Shown here piece by piece: positions 5,713 through 12,798 of a DNA stretch of 13,361 nucleotides; positions within the stretch are counted from its first letter, which is position 1, and each line of letters opens with the position of its first letter. The position numbers and the translations under genes were made by a program. The DNA is from Spirochaetales bacterium (GTDB taxonomy: Bacteria; Spirochaetota; Spirochaetia; SZUA-6; DRHE01): NCBI GenBank assembly GCA_016930895.1, contig JAFGFV010000050.1, positions 1-13,361 of the forward strand. Direction: 5' to 3'. The notes under the pieces were generated by a model that searched no databases, was not told the DNA's origin, and saw nothing but the letters and a program-made list of their open reading frames with translations.

Positions 5713-7098
5713 ATGAAGAAGGTATTCCTCGTGCTGCTGATTGCGCTGGTCGCTGGTGTCGGCGCGTTCGGTACCGGATCTCAGGAGGCCGCGGCCCCGC
5801 CAGCACCGGTATCGGAGCGGGATAAGACCCCGATCGAGATCTACAACCCCGGCTTCACTTTCCCGACCGAGAAGATCGAGCTCTCCTACTGGCACTCTCT
5901 CGGCTCGCGTCCCGGCTTTCACGAGCTGGCTCAGAAGTTTGCCGCGGAGTACAGCCAGCTGCATCCCAATGTCAGCATCTCCGTACGGGACATCCCGAAC
6001 GCTCAGCAGCGTGCCATCTGGAGCGCCGCCTTCGAGTCCAACACGGCCCCGGACGTCGCCTGGATCGAGGCCCAGGTCGGCCTCATGGCCAAGGGGCTTC
6101 GGGTAGCCCCGCCCTGGGCGGTCAGGATGATGGAGGAGGCCTTCACTCCCTACGCCCTGACCCTGAGCAAGGTCGGCGGCGACTACTACGGCTGGAGCGG
6201 GGCCGAGGTCGATGCGGGACAGATGCTGTACTACCGTAAAGACATGTTCCGGGAAAACGGCTTGGATCCCGAGGATCCTCCGATCTACCTGCCCGAATGG
6301 CTCGAAGCGGCCAAGAAGTGCACCAAGTTCGACTCGAGCGGGCGCATGACCGTGGCGGGCGTGTCGGTTCGCTACGCCGGAGGGCACCAGGGCATCGGTG
6401 ACAAGTTCAGCAAGTACGGGGCAGCGTTCGTGGATACCCGCAAGCGCTTCTACTACAACGAAGACTACAGCGACGTGATCTTCGACGACCCCGGCTGGAT
6501 CGAGGCGGCGCAGTTCTTCCACGACCTGGTGTTCGATTACAAGGTCACCAACACGACCCTGCCCGTTCCGATGCAGGCGGTGGGCCAGGGCTTGGCGGCC
6601 ATGACCAACCGGGAGACCTTCTACGCCGGCTGGCTCAATGAGAACGCCCCCGACGTGGAGTACGGGATCGGCCCGCTTCCCAGCGGCAAGGCCCCGCTGG
6701 GCAAGTACATGACCGGGGCCATGCCGTGGCTGGCCCTGCAGAGCGTCACGGTGGACTCCAAGAATCCCGAGGTGGCCTGGGACTTCAACATGTTCTTCCT
6801 GACCCCGGACCGCGAGCTGGCCATGGTCAAGAACAACGGAGGCATGAGCCGCCTGAAGGCGCATCAGGAGGACCCCTTCTTCAAGAGTCTTCCATACTAC
6901 GACGTGTACGTGACCATGACCGAAGACCGGCCGATCGTCCGGAACGTGTATCTCGATCCCAAGACCCTCCAGGCCGAGCTGGAGGCCAAGCTCGGTGAGG
7001 CCGCGCTGACCCTGCTGACTGACGAAAAGGCGGATGCAGCCAGGCTGATGAAGGATCTGGCCGCCTACGGCCGGCAGCGGCTGAAGGAGATCCAGTAG
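5713..7098 (+). CDS. ABC importer substrate-binding protein (family 1, CUT1 type)
   Basis: 461 residues. The ATG at 5713 is chosen over one at 5701 because GGAGGTGA (5703-5710) is a strong ribosome site for 5713 and contains the upstream codons. Residues 1-20 form a signal peptide (MKK, then a Leu/Val core, AFG). The mature protein begins near TGSQEAAAPPAP, the GSQE start being common in spirochaetes. There is no lipobox Cys, so it looks periplasmic rather than lipid-anchored. The body has IELSYWHSLGSRPGFHELAQKF, then SNTAPDVAWIE, and late in the protein AWDFNMFFLT, as in family 1 extracellular solute-binding proteins for sugars and related compounds. It delivers ligand to the two permeases downstream. 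The ligand is unknown; many aromatic residues (for example DYYGWSG) suggest a ring-stacking pocket. Confidence 0.92.
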   Translation: MKKVFLVLLIALVAGVGAFGTGSQEAAAPPAPVSERDKTPIEIYNPGFTFPTEKIELSYWHSLGSRPGFHELAQKFAAEYSQLHPNVSISVRDIPNAQQRAIWSAAFESNTAPDVAWIEAQVGLMAKGLRVAPPWAVRMMEEAFTPYALTLSKVGGDYYGWSGAEVDAGQMLYYRKDMFRENGLDPEDPPIYLPEWLEAAKKCTKFDSSGRMTVAGVSVRYAGGHQGIGDKFSKYGAAFVDTRKRFYYNEDYSDVIFDDPGWIEAAQFFHDLVFDYKVTNTTLPVPMQAVGQGLAAMTNRETFYAGWLNENAPDVEYGIGPLPSGKAPLGKYMTGAMPWLALQSVTVDSKNPEVAWDFNMFFLTPDRELAMVKNNGGMSRLKAHQEDPFFKSLPYYDVYVTMTEDRPIVRNVYLDPKTLQAELEAKLGEAALTLLTDEKADAARLMKDLAAYGRQRLKEIQ

Positions 7099-7120
7099 TC
7101 GGAAGCGGAGCCACATCGCG

Positions 7121-7144
7121 GGGGTGGGACCTCGGTCTCACCCC
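7121..7144 (+). promoter_or_regulatory. Intercistronic hairpin between binding protein and permease genes
   Basis: GGGGTGGGAC (7121-7130) pairs with GTCTCACCCC (7135-7144) around the tetraloop CTCG: ten pairs including one G-U that is favourable only in + strand RNA. No T-tract follows, so it is not a standard terminator. Such structures after binding-protein genes protect the upstream message or reduce read-through, letting the binding protein exceed the permeases. It lies in a 109-base gap with nothing else visible. Confidence 0.6.
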
Positions 7145-7207
7145 TGACCTGACACGTTGCCGCTCGCTGGGCGGCGCCTCGACAACTCCCTGAACGGAGG
7201 GCTGAGC

Positions 7208-8119
7208 ATGACGGTCCGCCGCCCGAACAGGCTGCTTCATGACCTGACTCACCCGATCCTGCGGTGGGGCTACATTTTCGTCATACCGGGCCTGGTCTCC
7301 TACGGCCTCTTCACCCTGTTCCCGGTGATCCGCGGTTTCGTGCAATCCCTCTACATGATCCGGGGAGCCAACAACCCCTGGGTGTTCAAGGGCTTCGGGA
7401 ACTACCTGGAGATCTTCGCCGATCCGATTTTCTGGGATTCTTTCTCCACGACCTTCTTCTATGTGCTCATGACCGTCCCGGCGGGGACCTTCATCTCCCT
7501 GCTCCTGGCAGTGGTCCTGAACTCGATCGGGCGATTCCGGGGCTTCTTCCGCTCGCTGTTCTTCATCCCCAGCGTGGCGGGAGTGGTGGCCATGGGCATC
7601 GTCTTCACCTGGATGTACGAACCCTACAGCGGCGTGATCAATCTGATCTTCTCCTACCTGGGCCTGCCCCCTCTGAATTGGCTGCGGGACATCAACTTGG
7701 CGCTTCCGAGCATTGCCGCCATGACGATCTGGCGGACCATGGGCTACAACGTCGTGATCTTCCTGGCCGGACTCCTGGCGATCCCGCCGGACTACTACGA
7801 GGCGGCGGAAATCGACGGGGCGGGAGGGGCCCGCAAGCTCTTCCGCATCACCATCCCCCTGGTCGCCCCGTCGATGTGGTTCGTGATCATCAACAACACC
7901 ATCCGGGACCTGCAGGTGTTCAGCGAGGTTTTCGTGACCACGGGCGGCGGGCCGGGCCACGCCACCACCACGGTGGGCTTCCGCGTCTACCAGTACGCCT
8001 TCCTGTACCTGAGCTTCGGGAAGGCCAGCGCCAACGCCCTGATCCTTCTCCTGATCATCCTGATCGTCACAGTGCTTCAGCTGCGCTTCTTCGAGGAGCG
8101 CACGCGCGTGAGCTTCTAG
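7208..8119 (+). CDS. ABC importer permease, MalF/UgpA-like (CUT1)
   Basis: 303 residues from the ATG at 7208; GGAGGG upstream (7196-7201) supports it over an in-frame ATG at 7157. It has six membrane segments, near residues 21-43, 81-105, 115-135, 165-190, 219-232 and 276-292. The cytoplasmic EAA loop is at 198-221 (EAAEIDGAGGARKLF then RITIPLVAPS) and would dock the ATPase. FVTTGGGPGHATTT at 242-255 is a signature of the MalF/UgpA branch. It pairs with the next permease as a heterodimer in the inner membrane. The ATP-binding subunit is missing from this operon and from the window. Confidence 0.93.
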   Translation: MTVRRPNRLLHDLTHPILRWGYIFVIPGLVSYGLFTLFPVIRGFVQSLYMIRGANNPWVFKGFGNYLEIFADPIFWDSFSTTFFYVLMTVPAGTFISLLLAVVLNSIGRFRGFFRSLFFIPSVAGVVAMGIVFTWMYEPYSGVINLIFSYLGLPPLNWLRDINLALPSIAAMTIWRTMGYNVVIFLAGLLAIPPDYYEAAEIDGAGGARKLFRITIPLVAPSMWFVIINNTIRDLQVFSEVFVTTGGGPGHATTTVGFRVYQYAFLYLSFGKASANALILLLIILIVTVLQLRFFEERTRVSF

Positions 8120-8136
8120 GAAAGGAGGGCAGAACG

Positions 8137-8973
8137 GTGAACTACCGGAGCCGCCGGCGCGTTTCCCGCCTCGCGATCTATCTCCTTCTCCTGCTGGTCG
8201 CTGCCGTGATCCTCCTGCCGTTCTTCTGGATGGTGTCCACGGCCTTCAAGCCTTCCCCTGAGATCCTTCGCCGCCCGCCGGGCTTCCTGCCCGAGAAGCC
8301 GACCTTGGAGCACTTCCGAAACGTGTTCAAGCGCATTGCGTATTTCAGGAATCTCTACAACAGCCTGTTCATCAGCTCGGTGACCACCGTGATCACGATC
8401 TTTACCTCCACGATGGTCGGCTACGCCATGGCCAAGTTCCGCTGTGTCGGCCTCAACCTCATCTTTATCCTGATCCTGACGGGACTGATGATTCCTCCGT
8501 TCACGATCGCGATACCCCTGTACATCGTGGCCGCCCAGATCGGGGGTGTGAACACCTTGTGGGCGGTGATCATCCCGTTCGCGGTCAGCAATTTCGGGAT
8601 CTTCTTGATGCGCCAGTACTGCATGGGCGTGCCGGACGACCTGATCGCGGCGGCGCGCATAGACGGCGCCGGTGAGTTCGCAATCCTCATGCGCATCGTG
8701 TTTCCGGTCGTGGCCACGGGCTGCGCCGCCCTCGGCATCCTGAAGTTCCTGATGACCTGGAACGATTTCTTCTGGCCGTTGATCATGCTGAGCGACGACA
8801 GGAAAAAGACCCTCCAGGTGGTGATCGCGACCATGATCGACTTCGAGTACTACGTGGACTTTGGCCTGGTCATGGCCGCAACCACTCTCGTGGTTCTGCC
8901 CGTGATCGTGCTCTTCCTGTTCTTCCAGAAGCACATCATCGAAGGCGTTGCCATCTCGGGCATGAAAGGATAG
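8137..8973 (+). CDS. ABC importer permease, MalG/UgpE-like (CUT1)
   Basis: 278 residues from a GTG start at 8137, preceded by the strong ribosome site AAAGGAGGG (8121-8129). The frame is open far upstream (7264), but that part is a shadow of the other permease gene. It has six membrane segments, near residues 11-32, 77-98, 106-128, 140-160, 189-207 and 243-263. The EAA loop is at 171-190 (AAARIDGAGEFAILMRIVFP). LMTWNDFFWPLIML and the C-terminal QKHIIEGVAISGMKG are typical of the MalG/UgpE branch. It begins 17 bases after the previous gene and forms the second half of the channel. Confidence 0.94.
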   Translation: MNYRSRRRVSRLAIYLLLLLVAAVILLPFFWMVSTAFKPSPEILRRPPGFLPEKPTLEHFRNVFKRIAYFRNLYNSLFISSVTTVITIFTSTMVGYAMAKFRCVGLNLIFILILTGLMIPPFTIAIPLYIVAAQIGGVNTLWAVIIPFAVSNFGIFLMRQYCMGVPDDLIAAARIDGAGEFAILMRIVFPVVATGCAALGILKFLMTWNDFFWPLIMLSDDRKKTLQVVIATMIDFEYYVDFGLVMAATTLVVLPVIVLFLFFQKHIIEGVAISGMKG

Positions 8974-8981
8974 GCGCGATC

Positions 8982-9761
8982 ATGAAGAGCCGCAGCACTG
9001 TGAAAGAGATTCTGAAGACAGGGCAGCCGGCCTTCGGTTCCTGGGTCATGATCGGGAATCTCGCCGTTGCGGAGATCCTCGCGGGAGTGGGTTTTGACTG
9101 GATCGCCGTGGACATGGAGCACACGGCTATCGACTACCGGAGCCTGCAGGAGCTGCTCTGCGGCATCGAGCGCCGGGGGTCGGAAGGCTTCGTGCGCGTG
9201 GAGGACAACAACCCCGTCGTCATCAAGCGGGTGCTGGACTGCGGGGCTCGCGGCATCATTGTTCCGCAGGTCAAGACCCGGGAGGAGGCGGAGCGAGCGG
9301 TGGCCGCTGCCCTGTATCCTCCCCAGGGGGTCAGGGGCGTAGCGCTTGGCCGCGCGAGCGAGTACGGAGCGGCCTTCGATGAATACTTCGAGAGCTCCAA
9401 CGAGCGGATCGTGATCATGGCCCAGATCGAGCATGTCGAGGCGGTCGAGAACATCGCCGCCATCGCCGCGGTCGAGGGGCTGGACGGGGTCTTCCTCGGA
9501 CCCTACGACCTGTCCTGCTCCATGGGCCTTCCGGCGCAGTTCGACCATCCGCGCATGGCTGCGGCCCGTGCCACGGTCAAGGCGGCCGTGCAGAAGGCCG
9601 GGAAGGTCCTGGGCATCCATGAGACCCGTCCCGACGCCCGGGCCATCGGGGGCCTGCTCGAGGAGGGCTTTCGGTTCATCGCCTGCGGCATCGATACACT
9701 CTTCCTGCGGGTCGGCGCTGGTACGCTTCTCGAAGAGGTTCAGCGGTTCGGAGGGCACTGA
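8982..9761 (+). CDS. HpcH/HpaI-family class II 2-oxo-acid aldolase
   Basis: 259 residues. Seen: FGSWVMIGN at 18-26, AVDMEHTAID at 42-51, FVRVEDNN at 70-77, ARGIIVPQV at 89-97, AQIEHVEAVEN at 147-157 and FLGPYDLSCSMG at 171-182. His47 (catalytic base), Arg72 (pyruvate carboxylate binding), Glu150 and Asp176 (metal ligands) are all in place for the family represented by HpaI and 2-keto-3-deoxy-L-rhamnonate aldolase. Such enzymes split 2-oxo-3-deoxy acids into pyruvate and an aldehyde with a divalent metal. It starts 8 bases after the permease stop and is followed within 3 bases by the next gene, so it belongs to the operon. The natural substrate is not identifiable; tricarballylate-type or CitE-like activities are less likely because the HpaI motifs are exact. 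Confidence 0.92.
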   Translation: MKSRSTVKEILKTGQPAFGSWVMIGNLAVAEILAGVGFDWIAVDMEHTAIDYRSLQELLCGIERRGSEGFVRVEDNNPVVIKRVLDCGARGIIVPQVKTREEAERAVAAALYPPQGVRGVALGRASEYGAAFDEYFESSNERIVIMAQIEHVEAVENIAAIAAVEGLDGVFLGPYDLSCSMGLPAQFDHPRMAAARATVKAAVQKAGKVLGIHETRPDARAIGGLLEEGFRFIACGIDTLFLRVGAGTLLEEVQRFGGH

Positions 9762-9764
9762 GGA

Positions 9765-10952
9765 ATGCTGGAGGACGTGCTGGACTTGGCCGAAGCCCAG
9801 GGCCCGGGACGCGTTCCCGGCAGCAGGAAGCGGCCCTCGAAGGAAACCCTCAACCACCCAGGGATCATCCGGTTGGCCTCCGGGCTGGATCCATTTGCGG
9901 AGACTCCGGCAGCCTACCTGGCAGCCTACCGCAGTCTCGGGATCGACCTGATCAACCGAGTTCCGGAATCCAACGCCCCGACGCCCCTGGAGCCGGGACA
10001 GGTGCGGGACTTCGGGGGGGACGAAGCGGGGCGAGCTGCTCCGCGGACAGGGTCAAGAGGCGGGACCGCCGCCGCGCAGGACTACCAGGAGGCGTATCTG
10101 GGAGTCTACAATACCTGTTTCCGCCAGCGTTTCCCATTCGGCACGGTCGAGGAGTTCTGGGCTGCCCCACCGCTGGACCCGGAATACGCTGAGCTGATCA
10201 CGCCGGTGCCGCACCGGCTCGAGCTGGGGACCATCGGCCGCAAGATGCGGCTCCTCGGGCGGGTGGGCCTGTACTACTACATGCTCTATACCACCCTGTT
10301 CATGTGGGCCGTGGAGGTGCTGGGTTGGGAGGTGTTTCTGCTGGCAGCGGCCATGGATCCCGAAGGGTTTGATGCCAAGTTCTTCCAGGTCGTGCTTCCC
10401 AAGACCAAACGGCTCCTGGAGGAGCTGGCGCAGGTCGATTCCCCTTTCGTGTTCTGTCACGACGATCTGGCCGATGCCCGCGGCCCGGTGTTTGCTCCAG
10501 GGTGGTACGAGCGGTACATCTTTCCCCGGTACGAGGAGCTGTGGCGCCCGCTGCGGGAGCGAGGCAAGAAGGTGATCTTCGTGGCCGACGGGAACATGGG
10601 GCCTCTGCTGGAGGACCTCAAGGCCGCCGGGGCCGACGGAGTCATGCTCGAAAACCCCGCGACCGATTTCGAGGCGATCCTGGAGCGCTTTCACGACCGC
10701 ATCGTGATCGGCGGGGCGGAGACGGGTGTCCTGGCCCACGGCCAGCCCGAGGAGGTTTACCGGCACGTGCTCGAGCTCCACGAACGCACGAGAGGGCTGC
10801 CGGGTTTCGTGCTGTCAGCGCCGGGAGGGCTGCATGGGCAGATTCCTCTGGCGAATCTCGAGGCCTACTTCGACGCCAGGGTGGTCACGGGACACACCCC
10901 GGAAGGATGGAGAGAAGCGCAGCGGGGACGACTCAGGAGAGCTGACCCATGA
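9765..10952 (+). CDS. UROD-superfamily protein lacking the zinc ligands
   Basis: 395 residues; GAGGA before the ATG overlaps the preceding stop region. Family blocks: NHPGIIRLASGLDPFAETPAAYLAAY in pieces at 30-55, YLGVYNTCFR at 111-120, PFVFCHDDLADARGPVFAPGWYERY spread over 227-251, KKVIFVADGNMGPLLEDLKAAGADG within 268-292, and LPGFVLSAPGG at 345-355. Where the divergent UROD protein has HSCG, this one has VADG; where that protein has the third ligand Cys, this one has Gly or Pro. It cannot bind zinc the same way. It belongs to a large, uncharacterised UROD branch often found in carbohydrate and methylated-compound loci. Residues 84-106 are a Gly/Ala/Arg-rich stretch after a G7 run and look insertion-like. 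The stop overlaps the next start as ATGA. Confidence 0.82.
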   Translation: MLEDVLDLAEAQGPGRVPGSRKRPSKETLNHPGIIRLASGLDPFAETPAAYLAAYRSLGIDLINRVPESNAPTPLEPGQVRDFGGDEAGRAAPRTGSRGGTAAAQDYQEAYLGVYNTCFRQRFPFGTVEEFWAAPPLDPEYAELITPVPHRLELGTIGRKMRLLGRVGLYYYMLYTTLFMWAVEVLGWEVFLLAAAMDPEGFDAKFFQVVLPKTKRLLEELAQVDSPFVFCHDDLADARGPVFAPGWYERYIFPRYEELWRPLRERGKKVIFVADGNMGPLLEDLKAAGADGVMLENPATDFEAILERFHDRIVIGGAETGVLAHGQPEEVYRHVLELHERTRGLPGFVLSAPGGLHGQIPLANLEAYFDARVVTGHTPEGWREAQRGRLRRADP

Positions 10953-12022
10953 CCTCAATCTCCGTTCAGGAGCGCATCGAGCGTACCAAGGCCTTCTACG
11001 CCATGAGCAATGCCGAAGGGCCGCTCGTGGGCTTCTTCACCGATACCTACTACCCGCTCAGGCGCTATCGGACCGAGTCGCACCTTCCCAGCGGTCGGTA
11101 CGGGCCCGAGGCTCTCGCGGTTGAGCGCTTTCTCGGTCAGTACGAGCGACTGTACCGGGATTACGATGCGCTCGGAGGCGAGCTGTTCTGGAGCGCCGCG
11201 GCGTTCTGGGGGGTACCCTGGCTGGAGGCCATGGCCGGCTGCGCTATCGTGGCCGACCAGGCCACGGGTTCGTCGCGCTCGCAACCGCCCGAGAGGCCGC
11301 CGGCGGCGGAGGACATCCCCGAGTTCGATGCCCGGGACCCCTGGTGTGCCAAGGCACGCGAGTTCCTGGTCGCTCTGGGGCGACTGAGTGCCGGGCGTTT
11401 TCCCCTGGCCACGACGCTCATGCGCGGGATCACGGATCTGATGGCGGCGTTGTACGGAAGCCCGCAGTTCATCTTCCGTCTCATGGACTCACCCCAGGAA
11501 AGCATCCGCGTGGCCGAGAAGCTGGCCCGACTTACGATCGGTTTCGCGGACAGCCAGCTCGAGCTGATACCGGATTTCCACGGCGGCGTCGGCTCCTTCT
11601 ACTACAACCTCTGGATGCCCGGGAAGGGGGTCTGGCTGCAGGAGGATGCCGCCGCGCTGATCTCGCCGGAGCTCTTCGAGAGCGTCGTGCTGCCCAGCCT
11701 GGCGAACATCGTGGAGCACTTCGATTCGAGCATCATTCATCTGCACCCAAGCGATTTTATCCCGGTGGACTTTCTGATCGGGACGGAGCTGACCGCGATC
11801 GAGTTGCACATCGATTTTGGAGGTCCTCGGGCCGAGGAGCTGTACCCCTACTACCGGAAGATCCAGAGTCGAAAACCCCTGATCATCTGGGGTGATCTGA
11901 CCCGGGAGGACCTGGACTTCGTGACCCGCCGGCTGGACCCACAGGCCCTGGCCGTGATTCCGGTGGTGGGCAGCAAGAGCGAAGCCGAGGAGATCTGGCG
12001 AGGCGTGAAGGGTGATCGGTAG
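10949..12022 (+). CDS. Divergent UROD-superfamily protein with HxH motif
   Basis: 357 residues; AGGAG (10935-10939) precedes the ATG, which overlaps the previous stop by four bases. The fold is recognised from SFYYNLWMPGKGVWLQEDAAALISPELFESVV (pieces over 216-247), SIIHLHPSDFIPVDFLIG at 261-278, LTAIELHIDFGG at 281-292 and KPLIIWGDLTREDL at 309-322. The HLHP motif (His264, His266) sits where corrinoid methyltransferases have HxC, and no equivalent of the third Cys is visible. This could be a changed metal site or an unrelated use of the scaffold. The substitution is seen; the consequence is inferred. Similarity to the other two UROD proteins is remote, so these are not recent duplicates. Function unknown. 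Confidence 0.75.
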   Translation: MTSISVQERIERTKAFYAMSNAEGPLVGFFTDTYYPLRRYRTESHLPSGRYGPEALAVERFLGQYERLYRDYDALGGELFWSAAAFWGVPWLEAMAGCAIVADQATGSSRSQPPERPPAAEDIPEFDARDPWCAKAREFLVALGRLSAGRFPLATTLMRGITDLMAALYGSPQFIFRLMDSPQESIRVAEKLARLTIGFADSQLELIPDFHGGVGSFYYNLWMPGKGVWLQEDAAALISPELFESVVLPSLANIVEHFDSSIIHLHPSDFIPVDFLIGTELTAIELHIDFGGPRAEELYPYYRKIQSRKPLIIWGDLTREDLDFVTRRLDPQALAVIPVVGSKSEAEEIWRGVKGDR

Positions 12023-12045
12023 GGGAGGGGGCCGAGGAGGCAGGT

Positions 12046-12714
12046 ATGGCTGACTACCGAACCGAGTATCAGAAGGTGTACGAGTCGATCCGCAGCGCGA
12101 TCATGGAGGGCGAATACGCCCCGGGAGAACGTCTTCCGCAGCGCAAGCTGGCCCAGAAGTACGAAGCCACCACCATAACGGTGCGGGAAGCGCTGCGTTT
12201 CCTGGAACGCGACGGGCTGATCGTGATCGAGCCCAAGTGGGGCGCCATGGTCCAGGAGATCACCCCAGAGAAGGTCAGAGGGCGCTATCTGGTCAGGGAA
12301 GCCCTGGAGGGGATGGCGGCCCGCCTGGCGGCGGTGAACATCAACGAGAACGAGAAAGCGGAGCTCATGGCCCTGGCCGAGCGCTGCGATCGCGAGCTCA
12401 CAGGGCACAACCTCAGCAGGCGGGAGAAGGCCGCTCTTCACTACTCCCTGCACAAGCGAATCGTCGAGATTACCCGCTGTGAAGAGCTGATCCGCTCGAT
12501 CAATCGGAACAACCTGCAGACCTTGATCCTCTCCAACGCCTATCACATCGACTGGACCGGCGACGACCCACAGCAGCACCGGAACCTGGTGCGTGCCCTG
12601 ACCTCTGGGGACCCGGATCGGGCGGAAGCAATCATGCGGTCCCATGTGCGCGACGGTTACGCCATGGAGATCAAGGCCCTCGGTACGGGCGGAGGGCAGG
12701 CAGAGCTTCTCTAA
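12046..12714 (+). CDS. GntR-family regulator with FCD ligand-binding domain
   Basis: 222 residues; GAGGAGG (12034-12040) precedes the ATG. Residues 8-72 form a winged helix: VYESIRSAIMEGEYAPGERL, QRKLAQKYEATTITVREALRFLERDGLI and a basic wing. Residues 80-215 are an all-helical FCD domain of the FadR/UxuR type, beginning YLVREALEGMAARLAA. FCD proteins usually hold a metal with one Asp and three His. Here the candidates are His136, His178 and His200, with His132 at the position normally held by Asp. The family mostly represses catabolic operons and is released by a carboxylate inducer. As the last gene of the operon, 23 bases after the UROD gene, it probably senses the imported compound or a product and acts at the 5612-5624 palindrome. 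Confidence 0.9.
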   Translation: MADYRTEYQKVYESIRSAIMEGEYAPGERLPQRKLAQKYEATTITVREALRFLERDGLIVIEPKWGAMVQEITPEKVRGRYLVREALEGMAARLAAVNINENEKAELMALAERCDRELTGHNLSRREKAALHYSLHKRIVEITRCEELIRSINRNNLQTLILSNAYHIDWTGDDPQQHRNLVRALTSGDPDRAEAIMRSHVRDGYAMEIKALGTGGGQAELL

Positions 12715-12718
12715 TTGG

Positions 12719-12743
12719 GAGAATTCCAGTAATATATATTCTC
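12719..12743. promoter_or_regulatory. AT-rich inverted repeat upstream of pirin
   Basis: GAGAAT (12719-12724) and ATTCTC (12738-12743) are inverted around 13 bases that end in the AATATATATT palindrome (12731-12740). It starts 4 bases after the regulator stop and is a sharp AT island. It may hold the pirin promoter or an operator, but no convincing -35 is present. Confidence 0.35.
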
Positions 12744-12798
12744 TGTAAGGGCGCACCGGCCGACGGCGAGGACCGAAGCGCACCGGAAGGAGAAGCCC

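Noticed and set aside
5674..7116. A 480-codon open frame antisense to the binding-protein gene
   Set aside because: It is a codon-bias shadow in GC-rich DNA. It is His/Val/Gly-rich with no family motifs, and the sense strand is a clear solute-binding protein with a ribosome site.
6881..7960. A 359-codon antisense open frame over the binding protein and first permease
   Set aside because: Its composition (Asp, Glu, His, Arg rich) is what reversed membrane-protein codons produce; there are no domains.
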